The notes: generated by a model from the sequence alone, not told the origin. A DNA stretch of 28,412 nucleotides from Propionibacterium sp. (GCA_012837465.1 DURG01000326.1:1-28412); one strand, 5' to 3'. Shown: positions 9,522 to 17,224, numbered from the stretch's first letter. Translations and numbers: made by a program.

Positions 9522-10463
9522 TCAGGGGGCGATGACCTCGCTGAACACCGAGGCCAAGCGGTGCCGGTCGTGGGTGGCGGTGCCGTCGTGGGAGGCCACG
9601 TCGGCACGCACCAGGCGCCCGCCGAGCGACTGGACGTAGCCCTCGATGTGCTCGTCGTCCTCGGTGAAGTTGGTGTCGGCGACCACGACGTCGAGGCGCA
9701 GGCCGGGGGCGTGCTCGGCGAGCAGTTCGATGTGCCTGGCCGCGGAGAAGCCGTCGGTCTCGGCCGCCGAGGTGATGTTGAGCACGAGTATCCGCTGCGC
9801 CTTCGTGGTGACGATGGCCTGGGCGAGGTCCGGTACGAGAAGGTGCGGGATCACGGACGTGAACCAGGAGCCGGGGCCGAGCACGACGGAATCCGCGGCC
9901 ATGATGGCGTCGACCGCCTCCCGGCGGGCCGGCGGCTTGTCGGGGACGAGCCGGACGCGCTGCACCTCGGAGCGGGTCTTGGCGACGGTGGCCTGGCCGG
10001 TGAGGGTGCACACCTCGTCGGGCGCGAGGGGATCGAGCCCGAGGACGTCGGCCTCGATCTCGAGGGGGATGGAACTCATGGGCAGCACGCGGCCGCGGGT
10101 GCGGAGGAGGTCGCCCACCATGTCGAGACCTTCGACGGGATCCTCGAACTGCTGCCAGAGGCCCGCGATGAGCAGGTTGCCGATGGCGTGGCCGGCGAGG
10201 GGTCCGTCGCCGGAGAAGCGGGACTGCAGGACGTTGGCCCAGGTGCGGCCGGCGTGGTCGTCGGAGCAGAGGGCGGCCAGCGCCATGCGCAGGTCACCGG
10301 GCGGGAGGCAGTTGAACTCCTCGCGGAGGCGCCCGGAGGAGCCCCCGTCATCTGCGACGGTGACGACCGCGGTGAGTTGGTCGGTGACGCGGCGCAGCGC
10401 TGTCAGGGACGCGGCCAGGCCGTGGCCGCCCCCGAGGGCAACCACGCGTGGGAGGGCCTGCAT
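9522..10463 (-). CDS. yvcK: Gluconeogenesis factor YvcK/CuvA family protein
   Basis: A 313-residue member of the CofD-like family. In Bacillus YvcK, and in its mycobacterial homolog CuvA, it binds UDP-sugars and is needed for normal envelope synthesis and growth on gluconeogenic carbon sources. The glycine-rich ALGGGHGLA is at residues 9-17, followed by VADDGGSSGRLR, PPGDLRMALAAL and the GPGSWFTSVIPHLLV block. The start is ATG 10463: AAGGAG lies 5 nt upstream, and the rapZ stop TGA sits between the ribosome binding site and the ATG. A GTG two codons earlier overlaps the ribosome binding site and is unlikely. Translation is almost certainly coupled to rapZ. Confidence 0.95.
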   Translation of the reverse strand: MQALPRVVALGGGHGLAASLTALRRVTDQLTAVVTVADDGGSSGRLREEFNCLPPGDLRMALAALCSDDHAGRTWANVLQSRFSGDGPLAGHAIGNLLIAGLWQQFEDPVEGLDMVGDLLRTRGRVLPMSSIPLEIEADVLGLDPLAPDEVCTLTGQATVAKTRSEVQRVRLVPDKPPARREAVDAIMAADSVVLGPGSWFTSVIPHLLVPDLAQAIVTTKAQRILVLNITSAAETDGFSAARHIELLAEHAPGLRLDVVVADTNFTEDDEHIEGYVQSLGGRLVRADVASHDGTATHDRHRLASVFSEVIAP

Positions 10464-10465
10464 GG

Positions 10466-11332
10466 TCACTCCTTCCCCAGATCGCGGTGGAGGACGGTCG
10501 TCGGGAAGCCGTTTTCACGCAGCCGCAGCGACAGTTCCTCACTCATGCAGGTGGAGCGGTGCTTTCCGCCGGTGCAGCCGACGGCGACGGTCACTTGGCG
10601 TTTGCCCTCGTTGAGGTAGCCGGGCGCGACCGTGGCGAGCAGTTCGATCATGTGCTCCTGGAACCTCTGTGCGGCGTCATGCTTGAGCACGTACTGGGCG
10701 ACGTCCTTGCTGAGGCCGGACTTCGGGCGGAGTTCGGGGATCCAGAAGGGGTTGGGCAGGAAGCGCACGTCGAAGACCATGTCGGCGTCGACGGGCACGC
10801 CGTTCTTGAAGCCGAAGGAGATCAGCGCGATCTTGAGCTTGTCGGTGGTCTCGTTGCCGAAGTGGTTGGCGACGCGCTGGGTGAGTTGGCGGGCCGAGAG
10901 GCGGGTGGTGTCGACGACGATGTCGGCGGTGGCGCGGATCTCGGCCAGCAGGCGCCGCTCGCGCTCGATGCCCTCGATCAGCCGATCGCCGCCCTGCAGC
11001 GGCAGGGGCCGACGGTTGGATTCCTGGCGTTGGACGATCACGTCGTCGTCGGCCTCGAGGAACACGGTGGTGATGCGGGCGCCGCGGGCCCGCAGCTCCT
11101 GGAGCGCCTCCGGCAGCTGCTCGAACTGCTCGCGGCTGCGCACGTCGGCCACGACGGCCACGCGCGCCACGCCGTCCCGCTTGAGCGTCTCGGCGAGGCT
11201 GGGCAGCATGACGGGTGGGAGGTTGTCGACGGTGAACCAGCCGAGGTCCTCCATGGTGTGGGCGGCCGTGCGTCGCCCAGCACCGGACAGGCCGGTGATG
11301 ATGGCGAACTCGGGGTGAGCGACGTCGGTCAT
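10466..11332 (-). CDS. rapZ: RapZ/YvcJ family nucleotide-binding protein
   Basis: A 288-residue member of the family formerly called UPF0042. In E. coli RapZ is an RNA-binding adaptor that controls GlmS; in Gram-positives YvcJ binds and hydrolyses nucleotides. The N-terminal P-loop region reads ITGLSGAGRRTAAH (12-25), with arginines where the canonical Walker A has lysine and serine/threonine; the family form in other actinobacteria is also GLSGAGRxTA. DLGWFTVDNLPP follows, and the C-terminal signature GCTGGKHRST (about 255) is intact. The ATG at 11332 has no ribosome binding site, but TAGGGT lies 6 nt upstream, so it may be leaderless. It leads the rapZ-yvcK-whiA operon. Confidence 0.95.
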   Translation of the reverse strand: MTDVAHPEFAIITGLSGAGRRTAAHTMEDLGWFTVDNLPPVMLPSLAETLKRDGVARVAVVADVRSREQFEQLPEALQELRARGARITTVFLEADDDVIVQRQESNRRPLPLQGGDRLIEGIERERRLLAEIRATADIVVDTTRLSARQLTQRVANHFGNETTDKLKIALISFGFKNGVPVDADMVFDVRFLPNPFWIPELRPKSGLSKDVAQYVLKHDAAQRFQEHMIELLATVAPGYLNEGKRQVTVAVGCTGGKHRSTCMSEELSLRLRENGFPTTVLHRDLGKE

Positions 11333-11338
11333 GCCCCC

Positions 11339-11344
11339 ACCCTA
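11339..11344 (-). promoter_or_regulatory. Candidate -10 element for leaderless rapZ
   Basis: TAGGGT on the minus strand lies 6 nt before the ATG, with no room for a ribosome binding site. No clear -35 is visible. Confidence 0.4.
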
Positions 11345-11373
11345 GTGGCCGCCCGCGGAGATATCCTCCCGGC

Positions 11374-11597
11374 CTGACAGTCACGTACGCGCACGACTCG
11401 GTCGCCGACGACGGAACGCTCGCGCTGGCCACCGGGACGGCGGTCGGCCCGGGCGGGCTGGTACAGGGCCCGCACTTCTTCTCCGGGTTCGCGCTCGACG
11501 CCGAGCAGTGTGCCCGCGGCATCCTCGCCGTCGCCAACGTGGCGGCAACCAGTTCTACACACGGATCCAGTGGAGCTCGCTGGACCCGGTGGTCCGA
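11374..11597 (+). pseudogene. Frameshifted, truncated remnant of an unidentified actinobacterial gene
   Basis: Translation from 11374 reads as normal protein (LTVTYAHDSVADDGTLALAT ... GPHFFSGF ... ARGILAVANVA) with actinobacterial codon use, but no start codon precedes it in frame. Near 11544 the sensible frame shifts: the next frame gives GNQFYTRIQWSSLDPVVR, which continues the same kind of domain. After about 11597 nothing recognisable remains before the HNH promoter. The pattern (F-F-x-G-F, LAVA-x-VA, DPVV) reminds me of a family of actinobacterial hypothetical proteins, some annotated with SWIM-type zinc fingers, but I cannot confirm this. It looks like a gene that lost both ends and one base, perhaps when the neighbouring HNH gene arrived. 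The 340-bp gap from 11341 to 11679 holds nothing else apart from the two flanking promoters. Confidence 0.5.
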
Positions 11598-11644
11598 GCC
11601 CGAACTCCGCCCCGAAACAATCTGCATCAGAGTGCACGCAGGGC

Positions 11645-11672
11645 TTGTTTTGTCGCATAGCTGAGCTATTAT
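11645..11672 (+). promoter_or_regulatory. Strong leaderless promoter of the HNH gene
   Basis: TTGTTT (11645-11650), 16-bp spacer and TATTAT (11667-11672) form the most consensus-like promoter in the window. The ATG follows 7 nt after the -10, so the transcript probably starts at the initiation codon. The AT-rich run TATTATTATTAG stands out from its GC-rich surroundings. Confidence 0.65.
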
Positions 11673-11679
11673 TATTAGC

Positions 11680-13134
11680 ATGGAAATGCGGACGGCGCGG
11701 GAGCTCGCAGATGAGCTGCTGATGGAAGACTTGGCGGAGCGCCGTGCCCGCGCCAACAAGGTGGTCCTTGTCGCCGAGCTGGCTGAGCACTACATCCTGC
11801 CCGACGGCGCAGAGGCCAACCATGGAGTCATGGTGGATGCCCTGTGTGAGGAGGTCTATCCGTTCGGTGGGCCAGAGGCGCCCAACATCTCGGAGTTCAC
11901 CGCGTTGGAGATCGCCGCGCTGCTGCGGATCTCGAAGGCCAAGGCTGCGGTCATGATCGAGGGCGCGGTGCATCTCAAGTGGCAGTTGCCGGCGCTGTTC
12001 GACAAGGTGCGCCGCCTGCTGATCGACGCCGACCGGGCCGTGCAGGCCTCGTATGCGGTGGCCCACCTCCCGCGGGAGCTGGCACAGGTTGCCATTCAGC
12101 GGTGGTCACTCACCCAGGAGCGCTATTCCTGGACAGGAGCCTTCAAGAAGCTGGACGAGTTGATCGCGGAGGTGGAGCCCTTCCGCGCCGAGGATGAGGC
12201 CATGGCGTTGGAGCAGCGCAAGGCGAAGGTCTCGGTGGGCGGCAAGGCGGCCGACTTCTCCGCATTGGGCTACGTCGAGGCCACCGTCGACGTGATCGAC
12301 GCCAAGCTCTTCGACGCGGCGCTGAGCCAAATCGCCGAACTCCTGAAGAAGGTGCAGGGCGATGAGTCGGCCCTCGACGTGCGGCGGGCGAAGGCGTTCG
12401 GGGTGTTGTCGCGCCCCGCCTACGCCCTCGCGCTGATCCAGCAGGGCGCCCAAAACTTCCCTCAAGGCAAGCTACCCGTCGAGCCCTTGGGCGACGATGG
12501 GCTCCCGCTCCACGGCCCGGCCGAGCGCTACCTCCCGGCCGGCTGTGCAGGGCACGTGTGCGGCACCATCGACGTGCCTCTGGACCGGCTGCTGCCCAAG
12601 GTCAACCTCGACGTGGTGATTGAGGCCGACGCGGTCGGCTCCACCGGCATCGCCCGCATCGACGACGCCGTCCACATCACCGTCGACACCCTCGGCGAGG
12701 TCCTCGACGGCAAGTCCGTGCGGCTGCAGCCGGTGATCGACCTGCCGCGGATGCCGGCAGAGGACCAGTACCGGCCCAGCGTCGCCATGCGGCGGGCCGT
12801 CCTCACCAGATGGCGCGCAGAGTGCTTCCCCTTCTCGAACTCCAGATCGATCAAGAAGGACCTCGACCACATTCTGGCCTGGTTCAAGAAGCGAGGCCCC
12901 GGCCAGACGAACCTCGACAACCTCGTCCCACTCCCGCGGAAACTGCACCGGGCGAAGACCGCCGGGTTGTGGATGCTGTTCATGGATGAGTACGGCCGTG
13001 CCATCTGGACGAGCCCGTTGGGGTTCCGCTACGTGGTCACCCCGTACGGCACCGAACCGTTGCTCTCACTGAGCCGCTACGGCCGCGACTACGAGCGCGC
13101 CCGAAGATCCCGAGCCGGCGCGCCTGCCGCCTGA
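11680..13134 (+). CDS. HNH endonuclease-like protein, DUF222/13E12 repeat family (divergent)
   Basis: A 484-residue protein with an N-terminal helical DUF222-like region (about 1-330: ALEIAALLRIS, VAHLPRELAQ and ALDVRRAKAFGVLSRPA are typical blocks) and a C-terminal HNH region. The HNH core reads DLDHILAWF ... GQTNLDNLVPLPRKLHRAKT, so the aspartate-histidine, the central asparagine and the final histidine are present. The paired cysteines that usually hold a structural zinc and the CRRHH motif are missing or replaced (ECFPFSNSRS before the core, LPRKLH after it). Nuclease activity is therefore uncertain. Such genes are multicopy in actinobacteria and are thought to be mobile or selfish. This one has its own strong promoter, lies next to a gene remnant, and converges on ecfT with 2 nt between stop codons. 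Confidence 0.85.
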   Translation: MEMRTARELADELLMEDLAERRARANKVVLVAELAEHYILPDGAEANHGVMVDALCEEVYPFGGPEAPNISEFTALEIAALLRISKAKAAVMIEGAVHLKWQLPALFDKVRRLLIDADRAVQASYAVAHLPRELAQVAIQRWSLTQERYSWTGAFKKLDELIAEVEPFRAEDEAMALEQRKAKVSVGGKAADFSALGYVEATVDVIDAKLFDAALSQIAELLKKVQGDESALDVRRAKAFGVLSRPAYALALIQQGAQNFPQGKLPVEPLGDDGLPLHGPAERYLPAGCAGHVCGTIDVPLDRLLPKVNLDVVIEADAVGSTGIARIDDAVHITVDTLGEVLDGKSVRLQPVIDLPRMPAEDQYRPSVAMRRAVLTRWRAECFPFSNSRSIKKDLDHILAWFKKRGPGQTNLDNLVPLPRKLHRAKTAGLWMLFMDEYGRAIWTSPLGFRYVVTPYGTEPLLSLSRYGRDYERARRSRAGAPAA

Positions 13135-13136
13135 AG

Positions 13137-13757
13137 CTAGCCATCCTCCGGCAGTCCGCGCGCGTGCAGGGCCTCGCCGGTGCGCTGGGCGTAGGCCACG
13201 GCATTGACGACGGCAGGGGTGAGCAGCAGCGCAAGGTTGCGCTCCTTGCCGCGCGCCCGTGCCGCGGCGCGGGCGTCCTCGATGGAACCGGCGAGGAACG
13301 GGATGGAGCGCAGCATCAGCGCGACCATCAGGGCGACGCCGTCGGGGTTGATCCGCACGTACTTCAGCACCTGGAGCCCGCGGGTGAGCGCGTCGAGCAG
13401 GTCCGCCGTCGAGGTGGTGAGCGTCAGCATCCGGGCGGCGAGGATGGCCAGCAGCATGTTGCCCGGCGTGACGAAGGCGGCCTCGAGCCGGAACCCGATG
13501 AGTTGGTAGACCGTCAGCAGCGCGAGGAAGAACCAGATGTAGGTGCCGAAGTTGAAGATCTTGCGGACCCCGAGGCCCGAACTCAGCAGGGCGACGAGCA
13601 CGAGGACCAGCGCGGCGAGGGTGGCCCACCACGAGAAGATGAAGATGGGCGGCAGCGCGAGGGCCAGCAGGAGGAGGTACTTCATCCCCACGGGAGTCCT
13701 GAAGAGCCAACCGTCGCCGGGCTCGAAGACGCCCAGAATGCTGGTGTGGGCGCTCAT
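13137..13757 (-). CDS. ecfT: Energy-coupling factor transporter transmembrane protein EcfT (BioN type)
   Basis: A 206-residue membrane scaffold of an ECF importer. It couples ATP hydrolysis by the ATPase to the substrate-binding component. Several hydrophobic helices are visible (for example LLLLALALPPIFIFSWWATL and YIWFFLALLTVYQLIGF). The two cytoplasmic Ala-Arg-Gly coupling motifs are present as RAAARARGKE and EALHARGLPE, the latter close to the C terminus. The start ATG overlaps the stop of the ATPase gene (ATGA at 13754-13757). With ecfA and bioY it forms a dedicated biotin transporter of the BioMNY kind, so bioN would be an appropriate symbol. Confidence 0.92.
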   Translation of the reverse strand: MSAHTSILGVFEPGDGWLFRTPVGMKYLLLLALALPPIFIFSWWATLAALVLVLVALLSSGLGVRKIFNFGTYIWFFLALLTVYQLIGFRLEAAFVTPGNMLLAILAARMLTLTTSTADLLDALTRGLQVLKYVRINPDGVALMVALMLRSIPFLAGSIEDARAAARARGKERNLALLLTPAVVNAVAYAQRTGEALHARGLPEDG

Positions 13758-14464
13758 GCCCGCACCGCGTCGGCCATGGCCCGGGCGTAGAAGTCGACGG
13801 TCTCGCGCGGCTCACCGTCTGCGATGATGCGCCCGCCGTCGACGACGATGACCCGCTGGGCGTCGAGGGCCACGTCGAGGTCGTGGGTGGAGAAGATGAC
13901 CTGCTGTTCCAGTTCGGCGAAGACGCGGCGCAGCATGAGTTTGTTGCGCAGGTCGAGCAGCGTGGTGGGCTCGTCTGCCACGACGATGGCCGGCTCGATC
14001 GAGAGCACGCTGGTGAGCGCCACGAGTTGGCGCTCACCCCCGCTGAGGTCGTAGATGGACTGATGCGCAACGTGCCCGATGCCGCGCTCCTCCAGCAGGG
14101 CGTGGGCCCTGGCGGTGCGTTGCTTCCGGTCACGGATGCGGCCGCGGAGGCTCAACTCGATGTCCTCGACCGGGGTCGACATGAGGAGCTGGGCGAGCGG
14201 GTCGGTGAAGATGAAGCCCACCTTCTGCCGCACCGCCTTGCCGTCCTTGTCCGCGTCGAGCCCGTCCACCAGCACCTGCCCGGAGGTGACGGTGCGCAGG
14301 CCGTTGAGCAGCCGCAGCAGCGTGGACTTGCCGGAGCCGTTGGCACCGATGACCGCGATGCGCCGCTCCCCCAGGTCGAGGTTGACGTCGTCGAGCAACA
14401 CCCGGTCGGGGTCGCCCTGCCTGGGGGCAGGCACGACCACGCGGACGTCGCGGAGTTGGATCAT
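13754..14464 (-). CDS. ecfA: Energy-coupling factor transporter ATPase EcfA (BioM type)
   Basis: A 236-residue ABC ATPase that powers biotin uptake. Walker A GANGSGKST is at residues 40-48, the signature motif is LSGGERQLVA, Walker B with the catalytic glutamate reads AIVVADEPTT, and the H-loop is FSTHD. The start ATG overlaps the bioY stop (ATGA at 14461-14464); an open frame extending upstream through bioY is out-of-frame readthrough. Only one ATPase gene is present, as in BioMNY systems, so it probably works as a homodimer with EcfT and BioY. bioM would be an equivalent symbol. Confidence 0.93.
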   Translation of the reverse strand: MIQLRDVRVVVPAPRQGDPDRVLLDDVNLDLGERRIAVIGANGSGKSTLLRLLNGLRTVTSGQVLVDGLDADKDGKAVRQKVGFIFTDPLAQLLMSTPVEDIELSLRGRIRDRKQRTARAHALLEERGIGHVAHQSIYDLSGGERQLVALTSVLSIEPAIVVADEPTTLLDLRNKLMLRRVFAELEQQVIFSTHDLDVALDAQRVIVVDGGRIIADGEPRETVDFYARAMADAVRA

Positions 14465-15045
14465 CGCCCCAGCAGCCTCGGGAACGCCTTGTGCACGGCG
14501 ATGGCGATGAGGACGGCGAGGAGGGACTTGGCGGCGTCCCAGATCCAGAACGGCATGTCGACGGTGAGCACGGCCTCGAGGAACGGCTTGTCGAGGTAGT
14601 TGGCCGCCCAACCCACGCCGATGGGCAGGATCACCAGGTAGCGGGCGGCGAGGCAGCCGAGGAAGAACCAGCCCGCGGTCAGGGCTGACAGCCCCTTGCG
14701 CAGCGCCCACTTGGCCACGAAGCCGACGAGGATGGACGAGAGCACGAAGGACATCAGGTAGCCACCCGTCACTCCCAGCATGACGCCGAGGCCGGCCTTG
14801 CCACCCGCGAACACGGGCAGCCCGGCGGCGCCGACGACGAGGTAGAGCAGCACCGCGGCCGCTCCGCGCCAGGGCCCGAGGACCAGCGCAGCGAGCGCCA
14901 CGCCGAGGGTCTGCAGCGTGAAGGGAACAGGCCCGAACGCCACGTTGACCTGCGACAGCGCAGACAGGAGCGCCGCGAACACGGCGACGTAGGCGAGGTC
15001 GGCGGGCGCGAGCGACTTGGCGCGCGGCGCGGCGGTGGTGGACAT
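14461..15045 (-). CDS. bioY: Biotin transporter substrate-binding component BioY
   Basis: A 194-residue integral membrane S-component that binds biotin. It has about six hydrophobic helices. The segment from LAYVAVFAALLSALSQVNVAFGPVPFTLQTLGVALAALVLG (read in parts) is typical of BioY, as are the VGAAGLPVFAGGKAG and TGGYLMSFV blocks. The start chosen is ATG 15045, because AAGGAG ends 6 nt before it; the upstream ATG at 15060 would encode that ribosome binding site as codons. It is the first gene of bioY-ecfA-ecfT, with 4-nt overlaps throughout. A perfect palindrome at 15090-15104 lies in the promoter region. Confidence 0.95.
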   Translation of the reverse strand: MSTTAAPRAKSLAPADLAYVAVFAALLSALSQVNVAFGPVPFTLQTLGVALAALVLGPWRGAAAVLLYLVVGAAGLPVFAGGKAGLGVMLGVTGGYLMSFVLSSILVGFVAKWALRKGLSALTAGWFFLGCLAARYLVILPIGVGWAANYLDKPFLEAVLTVDMPFWIWDAAKSLLAVLIAIAVHKAFPRLLGR

Positions 15046-15069
15046 GGATGTCTCCTTCATGACTCGGTG

Positions 15070-15104
15070 AGCCTAATCCAAGCATCCATTTGAACGCTGT
15101 TCAA
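15070..15104 (-). promoter_or_regulatory. bioY promoter with BioQ-like operator TTGAAC-N3-GTTCAA
   Basis: A perfect 15-bp palindrome (15090-15104) lies 14 bp upstream of a TAGGCT -10 box (15070-15075), so it covers the -35 region, where a repressor would block polymerase. The inner TGAAC-N3-GTTCA is close to the TGAAC-N3-GTTAC motif I recall for BioQ, the TetR-type biotin regulator of corynebacteria and mycobacteria. The 3-bp centre differs from the 4-bp centre of actinobacterial LexA boxes (GAAC-N4-GTTC). No regulator gene lies in the window. Confidence 0.6.
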
Positions 15105-15110
15105 CTCGAC

Positions 15111-15247
15111 CCGTTGGTCGAGTCCCGCCTCCGAGCTTGCGAGGAGCGCGGTCGGGTCGAAACCGCCAGGCGTACGTTCGGCCTCCTTGTCTGCTCGCGG
15201 GTTTCGACACGTTGCGACGCTCGTTCCTTGCGGGCAGTGGCCCAACC
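15111..15247. repeat. Interspersed palindromic repeat, TTTCGAC/CTCAACCA family, copy 2
   Basis: The element shares a 19-bp core in reverse orientation (15128-15146) with 5247-5265, and carries inverted GTCGAAACC (15156-15164) and GGTTTCGAC (15200-15208) arms. Its ends, ...ttggtcg and ...cccaacc, are decayed versions of the CTCAACCA terminus. It fills most of the 216-bp spacer between the bioY start and the uvrC stop, adjoining the bioY operator. No gene is visible here. Confidence 0.7.
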
Positions 15248-15261
15248 GGCGTGGAACGGCT

Positions 15262-17181
15262 TTACGTCTCAGTGACCTCGCCGGTGGTGAGGTTGACCGC
15301 CTCTCCTCCGGTGTCGGCGACGGCGGCCTTGACCGAGGCGGCCAGCCTCGGGCCGAAACCGGGCACCTGGGCGATCTCCTCGACCGTGGCCAGGCGCAGC
15401 TTGCGCATCGAGCCGAAGTACTTCAGCAGCGCCTTGCGGCGCAACTCACCCAGGCCGGGCACGCCGTCGAGGACGGATTCGACGACGGTCTTGGCGCGGC
15501 GGGAACGGTGGTGGGTGATCGCGAAGCGGTGGGCCTCGTCGCGCAGGCGCTGCAGGAGGTAGAGCCCTTCGGAGGCGCGCGGGAGGATCAGCGGGTACTC
15601 CTCCCCCGGAATCCAGACCTCCTCCAGGCGCTTGGCCAACCCGCAGAGCACGATCTCGCCCTCGAGCCCGAACTCCTCCAGCACCGCCGCGGCGGCGTTG
15701 ACCTGCGGCAGCCCACCGTCGACGACGATCAGCGCAGGCGCATACGAGAAGCGGGCGGCCTCGCCGGTGGTGGCGTCGACCTTGACCTCGGAGGCGCGGT
15801 CGTCGACCAGACGACGCAGGCGACGGGTGAGCACCTCCGTCATGGCCGCGACGTCGTTGGAGCCCTCGAAGCTCTTGATGATGAAGCGCCGGTACTCGCC
15901 CTTGCGCGGGAGCCCGTCCTCGAACACCACCATCGAGCCGACGGTTTCGGTGCCCATGGTGTGCGAGATGTCGTAGCACTCGATGCGCAGTGGCGGCTCC
16001 TCCATCCCCAGGGCTTCGGCGACCTCGTCGAGGGCCTGCGCGCGGGTGGTGAGGTCGGTGGAGCGGCGCAGCTTGGCCTGCTCGAGCGCCATCTGGGCGT
16101 TCTTGACGACGGTGTCGAGCAGCGCACGCTTCTCGCCGCGCAGGGGGACGCGGATGTCGACCTTGGCGCCCCTCCGGTCCGACAGGTGCGCGATGAGCGT
16201 GTCCTCGGCCTCGACCGACGACAGGATGTGCGGCGGAATCTCCAGGTCGTCGGTGTAGAGCTGCTCGAGGAACGCCTCCAGGAGCTCGGTGAGCGAGCGG
16301 TCGTCGGCGCGGTCGGCGATCCAGCCGCGCTCGCCGCGGATGCGGCCGTCGACGACGTGGAAGACCTGCACGGCCACCTGGTGCCCGTCGTCGGCCAGGC
16401 CCACGATGTCGACGCGGAGGCCGTCGGAGAGCACGACGGAGTTCTTTTCCTGGACCTTCTTGAGCGCGGCCAGGGAGTCGCGCAGGACGGCGGCGCGCTC
16501 GAAGTTGAGATCCGCGGAGGCCTGGTACATGTCGCGCTCGATGCGCCCAATGATGCCGCCGGTCTGGCCAGCCATGAAGGAGCAGAAGTCCTCGGCGATC
16601 TCGCGGTGCTCCTCGGCGCTCACCCGGCCGACGCACGGTGCGGAGCACTTGCCGATGTCGCCCAGCAGGCAGGGGCGCCCGGCGGACCGGGCGCGGTTGA
16701 ACACGCCTTGGGTGCAGGAGCGCATGGGGAACACGCGCAACAGGAGGTCCACGGTCTCGCGGATGGCCCACGCCTGGCCGAAGGGGCCGAAGTAGCGCAC
16801 ACCGCGCTTCTTCGCGCCGCGGCCGACGAAGACCCGGGGGTACTCCTCGTTCATCGTGACGGCGAGCCAGGGGTAGGACTTGTCGTCGCGGTACTTCACG
16901 TTGAACCGCGGGTCGAACTGCTGGATCCACGTGTACTCGAGTTGGAGCGCCTCGAGTTCGTTGCGCACCACCGTCCATTCGACCTTGTTCGCGGTGCGCA
17001 CCATCGTCTGGGTGCGGAAGTGCAGTGCCGCGGGGTCCGCGAAGTAGGAGTTCAGGCGCTGACGCAGGTTTTTTGCCTTGCCCACGTAGAGGACGTGACC
17101 GAACGCATCGAAGAACCGGTACACCCCGGGGTCCGTGGGGATGCTGCCCGGGCTTGGGCGGTAGCTCGCGGGATCGGCCAT
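15262..17181 (-). CDS. uvrC: UvrABC system protein C (excinuclease subunit C)
   Basis: A 639-residue nuclease that makes both incisions around a DNA lesion after UvrA-UvrB recognition. In order: an N-terminal GIY-YIG domain (GVYRFFDAFGHVLYVGKA), the cysteine cluster CLLGDIGKCSAPC, a UvrB-binding UVR motif (ASADLNFERAAVLRDSL), the C-terminal RNase H-like nuclease (IECYDISHTMG ... LIVVDGG) and two helix-hairpin-helix motifs (LDGVPGLGELRRKALL and IAQVPGFGPRLAASV). The start is ATG 17181: the family N terminus begins there, and TAGGCT lies exactly 7 nt upstream. An in-frame upstream start at 17208 would cover this -10. In many actinobacteria uvrC leads directly into rapZ; here 3.9 kb intervenes. 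Confidence 0.97.
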   Translation of the reverse strand: MADPASYRPSPGSIPTDPGVYRFFDAFGHVLYVGKAKNLRQRLNSYFADPAALHFRTQTMVRTANKVEWTVVRNELEALQLEYTWIQQFDPRFNVKYRDDKSYPWLAVTMNEEYPRVFVGRGAKKRGVRYFGPFGQAWAIRETVDLLLRVFPMRSCTQGVFNRARSAGRPCLLGDIGKCSAPCVGRVSAEEHREIAEDFCSFMAGQTGGIIGRIERDMYQASADLNFERAAVLRDSLAALKKVQEKNSVVLSDGLRVDIVGLADDGHQVAVQVFHVVDGRIRGERGWIADRADDRSLTELLEAFLEQLYTDDLEIPPHILSSVEAEDTLIAHLSDRRGAKVDIRVPLRGEKRALLDTVVKNAQMALEQAKLRRSTDLTTRAQALDEVAEALGMEEPPLRIECYDISHTMGTETVGSMVVFEDGLPRKGEYRRFIIKSFEGSNDVAAMTEVLTRRLRRLVDDRASEVKVDATTGEAARFSYAPALIVVDGGLPQVNAAAAVLEEFGLEGEIVLCGLAKRLEEVWIPGEEYPLILPRASEGLYLLQRLRDEAHRFAITHHRSRRAKTVVESVLDGVPGLGELRRKALLKYFGSMRKLRLATVEEIAQVPGFGPRLAASVKAAVADTGGEAVNLTTGEVTET

Positions 17182-17188
17182 GCAGGCC

Positions 17189-17218
17189 AGCCTACTCAGC
17201 CCGCCCATGACCTAAGCT
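17189..17218. promoter_or_regulatory. Back-to-back leaderless -10 elements for uvrC and the divergent membrane gene
   Basis: Within 43 bp between two start codons lie TAGGCT on the minus strand (17189-17194), 7 nt before the uvrC ATG, and TAAGCT on the plus strand (17213-17218), 6 nt before the ATG at 17225. The -35 region of each would overlap the other promoter, so the two may compete. No LexA-type GAAC-N4-GTTC box is present. Confidence 0.5.
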
Positions 17219-17224
17219 GACGGC

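Noticed and set aside
9472..10011. WhiA extended to 10011 as a 506-residue protein
   Set aside because: The extra sequence is out-of-frame reading of yvcK, rich in R, P and G; WhiA homology begins exactly at ATG 9471.
10466..11332. RapZ as a broken ATPase because the Walker A lysine is missing
   Set aside because: Arginine-containing GLSGAGRxTA appears to be the normal actinobacterial form, and the rest of the protein, including GCTGGKHRS, is intact.
14465..15085. EcfA ATPase extended to 15085 as a 443-residue fusion
   Set aside because: The upstream part is bioY read in the wrong frame. The ATGA overlap at 14461-14464 gives a normal ATPase start.
15090..15104. LexA/SOS box near uvrC
   Set aside because: The half-sites GAAC and GTTC are separated by 3 bp, not the 4 bp of the actinobacterial SOS box, and the site faces bioY, not the uvrC start.
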